DNA of 64,000 nt from Oscillospiraceae bacterium. Lineage in GTDB: Bacteria; Bacillota; Clostridia; Oscillospirales; Ruminococcaceae. The position numbers and the translations under genes were made by a program. This document shows positions 27,668-36,283 of the stretch, in pieces; positions within the stretch are counted from its first letter, which is position 1; every line of letters starts with the position of its first letter. Location: positions 1 through 64,000 of the forward strand of contig JAETSI010000004.1 of the NCBI GenBank assembly GCA_021769725.1, written 5' to 3'. The notes under the pieces were generated by a model. The model had not been told where the DNA came from and ran no database searches. It saw only the letters and a list, made by a program, of their open reading frames with translations.

Positions 27668-28378
27668 ATGCCAACAGCACATAACAACGCAAAAAAAGGC
27701 GATATTGCAAAAACCGTTCTCATGCCGGGAGATCCGCTGAGAGCAAAATTCATCGCCGAAAATTATCTTGGGTCTCCTGTCTGTTACAATCAGGTAAGGG
27801 GAATGCTCGGCTACACGGGTACATACAAGGGGATTTCCGTCTCCGTTCAGGGCAGCGGCATGGGTATGCCGTCTATCGGTATTTACTCGTGGGAGCTTTT
27901 CAATGAATACGGCGTTGAAAATATTATTCGCATAGGAACTGCCGGAGCTGTCGCTGATGACGCAGAGCTACGAGATATTATAATTGGTTTAAGTGCAAGC
28001 ACAAATTCCAATTATGCCGCTCAATATCGTCTGCCCGGAACGTTCGCTCCTACCGCTTCATGGAAGCTCGTTTCCGCTGCCGCAGATGCTGCACACAGAC
28101 AGGGCTGCACTTTTCACGCAGGAAATATCCTCAGCAGCGACACCTTCTACGACGACGCCGACAGTCTTTCTCAATGGCGCAAAATGGGGGTTCTCGCTAT
28201 CGAAATGGAGGCAGCCGCCCTCTACATGAACGCCGCAAGAACCGGAAAGAATGCACTCTGCATCCTCACCATATCCGACTGCCCTCTCAGAGGACTTTCA
28301 ACTACAGCTGAGGAACGTCAGACCGGATTCCGTAATATGATGGAGATTGCTCTTGAAACTGCACTGGCGATCAGCTGA
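27668..28378 (+). CDS. deoD: Purine-nucleoside phosphorylase (DeoD type)
   Basis: 236 residues, the size of hexameric DeoD. Seen: MPGDPLRAKFIAE (phosphate site), GSGMGMPSIGIYS, RIGTAGAV, EMEAAALY (ribose/purine site) and SDCP with the catalytic Asp. Cleaves purine (deoxy)ribonucleosides to base and (deoxy)ribose-1-phosphate. Last gene of the housekeeping run; SD GGGAGG. Confidence 0.96.
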   Translation: MPTAHNNAKKGDIAKTVLMPGDPLRAKFIAENYLGSPVCYNQVRGMLGYTGTYKGISVSVQGSGMGMPSIGIYSWELFNEYGVENIIRIGTAGAVADDAELRDIIIGLSASTNSNYAAQYRLPGTFAPTASWKLVSAAADAAHRQGCTFHAGNILSSDTFYDDADSLSQWRKMGVLAIEMEAAALYMNAARTGKNALCILTISDCPLRGLSTTAEERQTGFRNMMEIALETALAIS

Positions 28379-28434
28379 CAACCTAAGTGCGGACGGGCTC
28401 ACGTTGGGAGTACATCCCCTTTGGAATCCCGATA

Positions 28435-29385
28435 TTATCCTATTCTGCTGACTATGGAACACAATAGAATCCCTACGGCAAGAGGAACTATCACACTCAC
28501 GGCAGTCCACTTCAGGCTGCCGGTTTCTTTTTTTATCGTCATGCAGGTGGTGGCGCAGGGGAAATGAAACAGGGTGAAAATTATCATGCATATCGCCGTA
28601 GTCAGATCCCAGCCGTTGTCGGTAAGTATACGACAGAGTTCCGACGTATCGGTGATTTCAGTTAGACTTCCCTGTGCAAGATATGCCATAAGGATTATAG
28701 GCACAACGATCTCATTTGCAGGAAATCCCAGTATGAACCCGAGAACAATAACGCCGTCCAGCCCGATAAATCTGCCGAATGGATCGAGAAATTCAGAAGC
28801 ATGAGCAAGCAGCGATCTGTCTCCGGCGTCCACATTAGCAAGTATCCAGATAATAAGTCCGCAGGGAGCAGCGGCAACACAAGCTCTTATCAGCACGAAG
28901 ATAGTTCTGTCGAAGATAGAACGAACGAGTACCTTCCCTATCTGTGGACGTCGGTAGGGCGGCAGCTCAAGAGTGAAAGAAGATGGAACTCCCCTGAGAA
29001 CAGTGACGGACAGCAGTTTGGATACCAGAAATGTCATAAGCACGCCAAGAATTATGACTGCAAGAAGAATGACTGCCGACAGCACCGAAGAAAATGCTCC
29101 GGAGGCGGTGACAAAGAACATTGTGATAATTGCTATTATCGTGGGAAAACGTCCGTTGCAGGGCACAAGGCTGTTGGTTATCACAGCTATTAGACGTTCC
29201 CGTTTGGAGTCGATTATCCGGCATCCCGTAACGCCGCAGGCATTGCAGCCGAAGCCCATTGCCATGGTTATAGCCTGTTTTCCGCAGGCACCGGAACATC
29301 GGAAACATCGGTCAAGATTAAAGGCTATACGTGGCAGGTAGCCGGAATCTTCCAACAGGGTGAACATGGGAAAAAATATAGCCAT
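28435..29385 (-). pseudogene. feoB: feoB, 3' portion separated by the mobile element
   Basis: Encodes the C-terminal 316 residues of the ferrous iron transporter FeoB: the membrane core with TLLEDSGYLPRIAF, FGCNACGV and NGRFPTIIAII, and the second Gate region (GFPANEIVVPIILMAYL). The missing N-terminal half lies at 41913-43007. Joining 41913 to 29382 restores the expected MLPPMAIFFP in frame and a protein of about 680 residues, normal for FeoB. Alone this half lacks the G-protein domain. A TTG at 29397 in the element could start a fragment, and an element promoter points at it, so expression is possible. Confidence 0.93.
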
Positions 29386-29407
29386 GACTGGGTACAAAAA
29401 AAGCCGA
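29386..29407 (+). repeat. Left terminal inverted repeat / att half-site of the element
   Basis: GACTGGGTACA followed by AAAAAAAGCCGA. It is the inverse of the right end at 41891-41912, matching at about 19 of 22 positions with the first 11 identical. Confidence 0.8.
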
Positions 29408-29438
29408 CCAATGAAAAATCCACCTATCAGTTACTACT

Positions 29439-29467
29439 ATTATAATGCTTGTACACAATAAAATCAA
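29439..29467 (-). promoter_or_regulatory. Outward-facing promoter at the element's left end
   Basis: Minus-strand TTGATT (29462-29467), 17-nt spacer, perfect TATAAT (29439-29444). Transcription would leave the element about 45 nt later and enter the 3' part of feoB. A GGTGG sits downstream at about 29418. Confidence 0.55.
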
Positions 29468-29502
29468 GGTTAGCAAAATAATTTTATTGTTTTAATATAC
29501 TC

Positions 29503-29622
29503 CTCCTTAAATTTGCTAACAGAAAAGGAATTCATAAAAAAATACTGTCAAGGGCACGAAGTGTGCATTTACCCTTGACAGTATTTTTTTATGAATTAAA
29601 ATGGAAGTGCAAATTTAAGGAG
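29503..29622. repeat. 120-bp nested quasi-palindrome, probably a bidirectional terminator
   Basis: The outer 14-bp perfect arms are CTCCTTAAATTTGC (29503-29516) and its complement (29609-29622). The inner arms are 26-bp perfect (29529-29554 and 29572-29597) around a 17-nt loop, and include CTGTCAAGGG/CCCTTGACAG followed by a T7 run on each strand. The inner part would work as an intrinsic terminator in both directions. The outer arms carry AAGGAG in both outward directions, as if a 5' leader had been duplicated in inverted orientation. Confidence 0.8.
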
Positions 29623-29709
29623 ATATAGTCATAGCGACAAGATATGTGAATAGTATATAATAAGATGTATTAATAGTAGTGCATATTATTGAAATCGATC
29701 CTTAAAAAG

Positions 29710-29732
29710 TCGCTTAGTTGGCTACTAAGCGA
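29710..29732 (+). repeat. Left core-type recombination site
   Basis: TCGCTTAGT-TGGCT-ACTAAGCGA, with an extra G/C pair at the outside (29709/29733). The exact inverse of the site at 31086-31108. Confidence 0.75.
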
Positions 29733-29761
29733 CTGACTATTTTCAACTAAATTCTATCTTT

Positions 29762-29790
29762 ATTATACACGGAATTAGTAAAAAAGTCAA
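29762..29790 (-). promoter_or_regulatory. Outward promoter inside the invertible segment
   Basis: Minus-strand TTGACT (29785-29790), 17-nt spacer, perfect TATAAT (29762-29767). It fires left across the core site into the terminator-like palindrome at 29503-29622. If the segment inverts, it would lie near 31028-31056 on the plus strand and fire into the operon starting at 31184. Confidence 0.7.
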
Positions 29791-29880
29791 GAAAAAACAT
29801 AAGTCAAGTCTGAAAATTCTACAATTTTTATAAATATAAATGTTTATTTTTAAGCATAACAGCTAATAAAAAATGAGATT

Positions 29881-29910
29881 TTTTCTATTAGGGGTCAGAA
29901 TATGGGTCAG
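29881..29910 (+). repeat. Left arm-type direct repeat of the integrase
   Basis: A 30-bp repeat sharing 25 positions with 31011-31040. It starts TTTTCTATTA and contains two GGTCAG motifs exactly 12 bp apart (29893 and 29905). Likely binding site of the integrase N-terminal domain. Confidence 0.65.
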
Positions 29911-29929
29911 CGGACAGGAGGTTATATAC

Positions 29930-31021
29930 ATGGCAAAGCGTGGAGAAAACATCAGAAAACGAGCGGACGGAAGATGGGAAGGACGATATATCGAAGTATA
30001 TTCAAGCGATGGAAAAGCCGTTTACCGTTCTGTTTACGGAAGAACATATGCGGAAGTCAAGGAAAAATTATCTCTGAATAAAAACCTTTGCAGTCAGAAT
30101 ACAGGAAACAAAATCAGCATGGAGCAGTTATTCAGAGAATGGCTGAATATAAAGGAAAACACAATTAAAGCGTCCTCAGAAGTAACATATCGTTATCTTA
30201 TAGACAAACATTTTATTCCGCATTTCAAAAATGTAAAAGCAATGTACCTTACAAGCGGGCTTGTACAGGATTTTATATTCAAAAATAACCGTTTATCGCC
30301 AAAAACCGTGTGCGACATGATTTCACTTTTAATTCAAATCATCAAGTACGGACAATCGAAAAAATATATAAACTACTTTGATTTTGATTCTATTATATAT
30401 CCAAAACCGCAAAATGACGAACTGCCAGTTTTGAAAAATTCCGAATTCATAAAGCTTGTAAATTATGTTCAGACCAACTTTGAAATACAGAAAACAGGCA
30501 TTTTATTGTCGTTATTTATGGGTATCAGATTGGGAGAAATTTGTGCTTTGCAATGGGAAGATGTAAATTTTCTTGACGAAACAATTCATATCGGAAAGAC
30601 AATGCAAAGGCTGAAAAACTTAGATAAAAACGCAAAAACTAAAACAAAAATTGTGATTGACACCCCAAAAAGTCAGAAGTCAATCCGTGATATTCCGATA
30701 CCGTCGTTTCTGCTTAAATTACTGAAAGAGTATAAATCATGCAATAAATCGTACATTTTAACCAATACAATGAATTACATCGAGCCACGCTCTTATCAGA
30801 AGAAGTTTAAAATTTGCCTTGAAAATGCAGGAATACCTGATATAAATTTTCATGCGTTAAGACATACGTTTGCGACAAGGTCAATAGAGCAAGGTTGCGA
30901 CATTAAAAGTCTCAGCGAAATGTTAGGACATTCAAGCGTGAAATTTACTATGGAACGCTATGTACACCCGTCCAATGAGCATAAAAAAATGAATCTGGAA
31001 AAACTCGCTGTTTTCTATTAA
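29930..31021 (+). CDS. Tyrosine recombinase (phage/ICE-type integrase)
   Basis: 363 residues. An N-terminal AP2-like arm-binding domain (about 1-45; RADGRWEGRY), an SAM-like core-binding domain (about 60-160) and a catalytic domain with Arg200 (MGIRLGEICAL), His308 and Arg311 (HALRHTFATR), His334 (MLGHSS) and nucleophile Tyr344 (MERYVH). All active-site residues are intact. The start is the ATG at 29930, with GGAGG 8 nt upstream, rather than the longer open frame. The gene sits between inverted core-type sites and between direct arm-type repeats; the second arm repeat overlaps its stop codon. Confidence 0.95.
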   Translation: MAKRGENIRKRADGRWEGRYIEVYSSDGKAVYRSVYGRTYAEVKEKLSLNKNLCSQNTGNKISMEQLFREWLNIKENTIKASSEVTYRYLIDKHFIPHFKNVKAMYLTSGLVQDFIFKNNRLSPKTVCDMISLLIQIIKYGQSKKYINYFDFDSIIYPKPQNDELPVLKNSEFIKLVNYVQTNFEIQKTGILLSLFMGIRLGEICALQWEDVNFLDETIHIGKTMQRLKNLDKNAKTKTKIVIDTPKSQKSIRDIPIPSFLLKLLKEYKSCNKSYILTNTMNYIEPRSYQKKFKICLENAGIPDINFHALRHTFATRSIEQGCDIKSLSEMLGHSSVKFTMERYVHPSNEHKKMNLEKLAVFY

Positions 31022-31040
31022 GGGTCAAAATTATGGTCAG
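31011..31040 (+). repeat. Right arm-type direct repeat of the integrase
   Basis: Same orientation as 29881-29910. TTTTCTATTA overlaps the integrase stop, followed by GGTCAA (31023) and GGTCAG (31035), again 12 bp apart. Confidence 0.65.
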
Positions 31041-31085
31041 GCAATTTGAAATTATCCCTATTTTGCGTTGTTTACTCATAAAAAG

Positions 31086-31108
31086 TCGCTTAGTAGCCAA
31101 CTAAGCGA
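31086..31108 (-). repeat. Right core-type recombination site
   Basis: TCGCTTAGT-AGCCA-ACTAAGCGA, the exact reverse complement of 29710-29732. No good promoter is seen between it and the gene at 31184; the best -10 (TATGAT near 31134) lacks a -35. Confidence 0.75.
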
Positions 31109-31183
31109 ACTGATTACACGATTTGGGCCATTATTATGATAACCTATTTTGTGGGAAGTATGCAAATTTTAGGGGGGATTTTT

Positions 31184-31780
31184 ATGAGTAGAAAGAAAAA
31201 GATATGTATAGTGCTTACTGCAATAATACTGCTTGCATTAACTGGTATTAGTATTATTATCGGAATGAAATATTGGAAAACAAATGATATAAGAAAAAAT
31301 GCCAAAAGTACAATTGAATGTATTATAAATTCGGATTATTCAAAAGATTTTTATTATATTAGTATGTATGGACAAATAAAAAACGAATTAAATATGGAAG
31401 AAGTAGCAAAAACTGTAATGAGTAATATGAAATATAAATTAAATGATATTATTATTAAGAAAGATGATAATGGAAATGATTTTGCAATAATTAAATGTGA
31501 ATTTAAAAGTATAGATATGATAGATATAATATATCAACTGCAAGAAGACAACAACGATAACTACAGCAGAAAATATAATTCATTAATATTAAATAAGATA
31601 AAAAATAAGGAGTATAAAACAAAGACATTTAATATAGATATAATTATGTTGAAAATGGACAATACTTGGTATTTATATGAAACTCCAGATTTTAATAACG
31701 TAATTACAGGAGGATTATATTCACCAGCTACTGTAAAAGAAAATACAATTTTAAATGAATTGCAAAAGAAAGGTAAATAG
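31184..31780 (+). CDS. Membrane-anchored protein of unknown function (cargo operon gene 1)
   Basis: 198 residues. One N-terminal membrane anchor (about 5-27; ICIVLTAIILLALTGISIIIG) and an outer domain with no recognised motif. The start is the ATG at 31184 because a GGGGGG ribosome-binding site precedes it; the open frame begins 16 codons earlier. It is 2 bp from the next gene, so translation is probably coupled. Very AT-rich codons, unlike the host genes around feoB. It is the first gene downstream of the putative invertible segment. Confidence 0.65.
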   Translation: MSRKKKICIVLTAIILLALTGISIIIGMKYWKTNDIRKNAKSTIECIINSDYSKDFYYISMYGQIKNELNMEEVAKTVMSNMKYKLNDIIIKKDDNGNDFAIIKCEFKSIDMIDIIYQLQEDNNDNYSRKYNSLILNKIKNKEYKTKTFNIDIIMLKMDNTWYLYETPDFNNVITGGLYSPATVKENTILNELQKKGK

Positions 31781-31782
31781 CT

Positions 31783-34700
31783 ATGAAAAAAATAATTTCT
31801 ATTGTTATGTTGATGATTTGTATTATTAATATGATTTTACCTGTATCTGTTGTTAATACAGAAGAAAACACAGAATATGAATGTATTCAATTACCAATTA
31901 TATCTGATAAATCTAAGGAGGCAGTGACAAATATTACTTTATATAAAGATAATGACACATTATATGCACCATTACATACTGTTTGTCCTTTAATAAATGC
32001 AGAATGGTATATGAAAGATGGCGGATTTTATATATCGAGAGATAATTGTATGTATTTTCGGTATTATCATGATGGTAATATGAAATTAATTATTGATTTA
32101 GATATTGGTGATGATAAATGGAACAAATCAGACAATGTTTTGTTAGAGGGCAATATATTTTCATGTAAAAAAATCGGTGTGGAATGGTGTGTAGATTTTA
32201 TTAAATTTTGTGATATGTTTGGAGTTACTTTTCGCCAAGTATCTCCCAGTTCTATTCAATCAGCAAAGGATAATATAAAGAAAAATATAGAAGATTCAGC
32301 ATTTGAAAAATTAAACAGTATAGATATTGAAAATGATTTGGATTTTAATAATAATCCATATTATATATACTTATATACTGGAACACCATTAATTTCTCTT
32401 TATGCACAAGTTATGAGAGACAAAAATTTATATATATGGGATTATTCTTGCTATGAAAATTTAAATCTTAGTGAAGAAGATAACGCTTGGATTGAAGAAA
32501 TTTTAAAAAGTATTCAGTATTCAGACATAACACAATATTTGACAATACAATCTCAAAATTGTCTTTCAAATGTAGTTAATGACAATTGGGGAATAACAAA
32601 GTTAATTACTGCACCACCATACGATAGTTCGGAACATTATAAAAAAGCATTAGTAAATATTAGCAGTATCAATTATGGAGAAAATTTAAAATTAGAAGAT
32701 ATAGAAAGCATAAATCAAAATAATAAAGCTCAAGAATTAGAACGGCTATTAAACAGTAATACAATATTATCATCATCAGATTCAACAATAACAATATTAA
32801 ATAAGTATTTAAATGACCAAATAAAAATACCAGAATTAAAAGCGTTTACTAAAATTTCAGATGTGATAAATTGGATAGGTACACCTTTTCAAACATATTT
32901 TGAAGTTGAGAATTTTCATAATAAATTAAATAGCATAAATGAAGATAAAGTGCAGTTGTTGACAAAATCTATAATAGAAAATGATTCAATAAATAATGTA
33001 GCAGAAAAACAAAAAATAGGAAATGATATACTTAGTTATCTAAATAAAACAGCTTCTACAAATATATTTTTAAATAGTATAGACAACTATGCTGGTTTAA
33101 TGGATTCTTCTAAAGAGATATGTTCACTATATAAGAATAGCGATAAGCAGTTTAAAGAAAAGTTAAGCCAAAGTACAGAATCAGAACTGTATGCCTTGGG
33201 AGATTCAGCTATTTCAAAAATGTTAGAGAAATCAGGAAATCCATATTTAGTATTAACTGGTGCTGTTATAGGTGTTTATGATGGGTTTACAGCGTGGACA
33301 AAAGAAAACTTTGGAGAGCAATTACAAAATAGCGAAATCTTAGTACAGGCGTATTTTATAGAAAGAATTATGAAAGAAAGCTTAGATATAAAAAATACAG
33401 AAAATTTATATAATCGCTTGACATTAATGCTTCAATCCTCATTATGTTGTTTTGAATATGATGAAAATTATTTTCAAACAAACAGAAATAAAATTTCTAA
33501 GATGTTATATATGTTGGATAATGATAAAAACATTAATATAAATTATTATCATGACCCCAAAAATGATAATGTTGATGAAAATGTAATAAACGCAATTAAA
33601 AATTATTCTGATAATAAAATTGAATCTAATGATAACTACACATGGCACTTAGAACCAACAATTGAAGCAGAAGATATTATTGTTATTGATAATAAGGAAA
33701 ATTTCTTAGAAAATGGTTATATATATCCATATGATGAATGTGCTTTAATCAAGCAGAACGGAAAGTATGGTATCATCAAATACGATGGAACAAAAATAGC
33801 AGAACCAGTATATGAATTGGGCAACTATGATATACAAGGTACAGTATATGTTTATAATGAATATGACCAAACTAAAGGGGCGGAATGTGTTGATGTATTT
33901 CCTGATAAAGGAGAATTAAGAATACAAATAAACCAAGAACGTGGTTGGGGGTATGTAGGAAGTAAATATCTATGGATTGATAATAAAGTGACAAATATGT
34001 CAGACTCACTAATTTTCAGCGGAAAATATTACGATGATGATTATAATGTAGTTGTTCAATCAGCACAATTAGATAGTGATAAACGATTTGTTAATATTTC
34101 AAATAAATATGGTATTGCTAATAAAAATGGTTTATTAATACCTATTGAATATGATAAAGGATATATGCATAGTTATAATAATATTATAGCTTTGTGTAAA
34201 GGCGAAAAATGGACTTATTTTAATGAAAATGGCAAATCAATTATTGAAAACTGTGATGGATTTGAATCAAATAGCAATGTTATAGATTTGTGGCAAGGGG
34301 GCGATTATAAGTTTTATGAAAACTATATTTTACCATATCTTCCAACTGAAAATTATATCCCTGTAAAAATAAATGGTAAATGCGGTTACTATGACACACA
34401 AGGCAACGAAGTAATCCCCTGTGGAACATTTGAAGAAGTTCGACCTGTTCACAATGGTCTTGCTTGGGTCAAAAAAGACGGTAAATGGGGTGTTATCAAG
34501 TTAAAGGAAATTAAAACGGAAACAAATTTAAATAATAATACTTCTTTTAAAGGTGAACCGTGGCAACAACTCTATGCAAATGAGTTAAAGAAATATATGG
34601 CTTCTGATATGTATAATGATAAATCTATGTTTGATTTATATGATATTGACGATGATGGAATCCCTGAGTTATTTATATCAGATTCAGATTTATATCATTT

Positions 34701-35619
34701 TGCAGAATGTAAAGTGTACTCTGTAAATAATGGAATAATAAATGATTTAATCTCATTCCATGGAACGGTTAACTTTTTAAAGAATGAAAAATTATTATAT
34801 GATGCGTGTAATCAAGGACATAGCTATATAAATCTTTATAAAAAAGAAAAAAATAAGGTTGAACTTATTTTTAGTGCATATACAGCGAAAGACGGACAAT
34901 TTGTAGGTGAATTTTTAGGTGAAGAAGATGCTGAGTATGTTGTAAATGGAAAGACAACAAATAAGATGGAGTATGAATCAGAATTATCAAAATATTGTGA
35001 TTTGAGTAACTCGGATAATATCGAATGGGGATTAGGCAGAAAATATAAACTTAATGAAGCAACTGTTAATTCAATTTTGTTTAATATTGAAACATCTAAA
35101 ACCACATTATTCACAGGAACAGTAAACACCGAAAAAGACCCGTTAAATGTAAGAAAATCGCCGTCTGCCAATGCTGAAATTATTGGACAGATTGAAAAAG
35201 GAAGCACTGTCACAGTATATTCTGAAAGCGGTGATTGGTATGAAATCGAATATAACGGCGGTGCTGGTTACGTTTCAAAGAAGTATATCAAAAGTAACGA
35301 CAGTAATTCTGATATGCAGACAAGCAATATTTCCGATAATCAGATATTAAAAGCAGTCAATAAATATCTTAATGAAAATCAAAGTAATCTTGGAGTATGG
35401 TTAAGTGACAGCGAACCCTATTGTCCGTCTGAATACATGGTTTCAAATAGTACAAATTGGTCTTGCCCGATTAATCTTAACTGGGAGAGTTATTCTCCAA
35501 ATGAAATGGCAGGAGCATATCCGCATTTTGCCTATGTGGATAAAATTACGTTAAAATGTACTCTAACTGCTAACTATGAAACTGTTGTGGAATTTGATTT
35601 GACTAATTATTTGAATTAG
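31783..35619 (+). CDS. Large secreted WG-repeat / SH3-domain protein
   Basis: 1278 residues. Signal peptide (about 1-25). A copper-amine-oxidase-N-like beta domain at about 30-125 (TLYAPLHTVCPLINAEWY) is followed by a long helical region (about 160-620). WG-type beta repeats at about 653-906 include CALIKQNGKYGIIKYDGT, KCGYYDTQGNEVIPCG and LAWVKKDGKWGVIKL. An EF-hand-like DLYDIDDDGIPELFI lies near 950 and a bacterial SH3 domain at about 1112-1172 (PLNVRKSPSANAEIIGQI, YVSKKYIKS). The SH3 domain suggests peptidoglycan or surface binding. There is no sortase motif. AT-rich, element cargo. Function unknown. Confidence 0.8.
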   Translation: MKKIISIVMLMICIINMILPVSVVNTEENTEYECIQLPIISDKSKEAVTNITLYKDNDTLYAPLHTVCPLINAEWYMKDGGFYISRDNCMYFRYYHDGNMKLIIDLDIGDDKWNKSDNVLLEGNIFSCKKIGVEWCVDFIKFCDMFGVTFRQVSPSSIQSAKDNIKKNIEDSAFEKLNSIDIENDLDFNNNPYYIYLYTGTPLISLYAQVMRDKNLYIWDYSCYENLNLSEEDNAWIEEILKSIQYSDITQYLTIQSQNCLSNVVNDNWGITKLITAPPYDSSEHYKKALVNISSINYGENLKLEDIESINQNNKAQELERLLNSNTILSSSDSTITILNKYLNDQIKIPELKAFTKISDVINWIGTPFQTYFEVENFHNKLNSINEDKVQLLTKSIIENDSINNVAEKQKIGNDILSYLNKTASTNIFLNSIDNYAGLMDSSKEICSLYKNSDKQFKEKLSQSTESELYALGDSAISKMLEKSGNPYLVLTGAVIGVYDGFTAWTKENFGEQLQNSEILVQAYFIERIMKESLDIKNTENLYNRLTLMLQSSLCCFEYDENYFQTNRNKISKMLYMLDNDKNININYYHDPKNDNVDENVINAIKNYSDNKIESNDNYTWHLEPTIEAEDIIVIDNKENFLENGYIYPYDECALIKQNGKYGIIKYDGTKIAEPVYELGNYDIQGTVYVYNEYDQTKGAECVDVFPDKGELRIQINQERGWGYVGSKYLWIDNKVTNMSDSLIFSGKYYDDDYNVVVQSAQLDSDKRFVNISNKYGIANKNGLLIPIEYDKGYMHSYNNIIALCKGEKWTYFNENGKSIIENCDGFESNSNVIDLWQGGDYKFYENYILPYLPTENYIPVKINGKCGYYDTQGNEVIPCGTFEEVRPVHNGLAWVKKDGKWGVIKLKEIKTETNLNNNTSFKGEPWQQLYANELKKYMASDMYNDKSMFDLYDIDDDGIPELFISDSDLYHFAECKVYSVNNGIINDLISFHGTVNFLKNEKLLYDACNQGHSYINLYKKEKNKVELIFSAYTAKDGQFVGEFLGEEDAEYVVNGKTTNKMEYESELSKYCDLSNSDNIEWGLGRKYKLNEATVNSILFNIETSKTTLFTGTVNTEKDPLNVRKSPSANAEIIGQIEKGSTVTVYSESGDWYEIEYNGGAGYVSKKYIKSNDSNSDMQTSNISDNQILKAVNKYLNENQSNLGVWLSDSEPYCPSEYMVSNSTNWSCPINLNWESYSPNEMAGAYPHFAYVDKITLKCTLTANYETVVEFDLTNYLN

Positions 35620-35691
35620 TTAAAACTAAAACGAATGTAACGGTACAAAAGTAGCGTAACATAAAAATCAAATTAAAAGGAGTATTTAAAA

Positions 35692-36174
35692 ATGAAAAAA
35701 CGGTATAACAAATTGGTGGCATATTTGCTAATGAACTTTTCAGCGCTTATTTTATTACTTCCAGCCGGTTTGGTAATACAAAGCAGTGAGTTTATTTTAG
35801 CAGGTATTATAAGCATAATTCTAACCATTTTATTGACATTGTACATAAACAGCAGAACGCCAAAAGGCGAACGTGTTGGAACATGGTTTCGTGCATGGTG
35901 GCTTGGTTTCAAAATAGCTTTTAAAATTGCTATGTGCTGTACATTAATTCTAATACCTACTATGTTAAAATGGAGTATTAATATTGCTTCATGTGATGCG
36001 TCCTCAAATTTGAATAATGGAGAACGATTTATTTATGATGAAAATGGAAATATGTACGAAGTAATGGATAAAGAACATATCAAGGATGAAAACGGAAAAT
36101 GGCACAGGGTATGGACTAATAGTGACGGTTATAATTTTATAGAAATCAACGGAAACCAGATTTATTTAAGATAA
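35692..36174 (+). CDS. Small multi-pass membrane protein of unknown function (cargo operon gene 3)
   Basis: 160 residues with three predicted membrane helices (about 8-28, 32-50 and 68-92) and a polar C-terminal domain containing DENGNMYEVMDKEHIKDENG. No family recognised. SD AAAGGAG. It follows the large secreted protein by 72 bp and ends before a strong bidirectional terminator, so the three plus-strand genes form one unit. Confidence 0.6.
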   Translation: MKKRYNKLVAYLLMNFSALILLLPAGLVIQSSEFILAGIISIILTILLTLYINSRTPKGERVGTWFRAWWLGFKIAFKIAMCCTLILIPTMLKWSINIASCDASSNLNNGERFIYDENGNMYEVMDKEHIKDENGKWHRVWTNSDGYNFIEINGNQIYLR

Positions 36175-36204
36175 AATATTTTCTTACCCCAAAAACAAAA
36201 TATC

Positions 36205-36251
36205 AAAAAAGTCCCCGATATGTTCTTTTAAAACATATCGGGGACTTTTTT
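36205..36251. terminator. Bidirectional terminator between cargo operon and M48 gene
   Basis: A 20-bp perfect stem (36205-36224 / 36232-36251) with GTCCCCGATATGTT as core. The A6 on one side and T6 on the other let it serve both converging transcripts. Confidence 0.9.
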
Positions 36252-36283
36252 AACTATAGGTCATTAAAGGGTTAAGGAAAACT

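Larger units (their letters stand above)
29710..31108. other. Candidate invertible segment carrying its own tyrosine integrase
   Basis: Two perfect 23-bp inverted repeats bound the segment (29710-29732 and 31086-31108). Each is TCGCTTAGT, a 5-bp centre, then ACTAAGCGA; the centre is TGGCT on the left and its complement AGCCA on the right. This is the layout of tyrosine-recombinase core sites in inverted orientation, whose recombination inverts the DNA between. Inside are arm-type repeats, the integrase and a promoter facing out through the left site. Inversion is an inference; an old insertion of a mini-element is the alternative. Confidence 0.6.

Noticed and set aside
29386..29397. feoB 3' fragment as an independent gene starting at TTG 29397
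   Set aside because: The first codons are element sequence; the reading frame continues an interrupted feoB, so it is annotated as a gene fragment.
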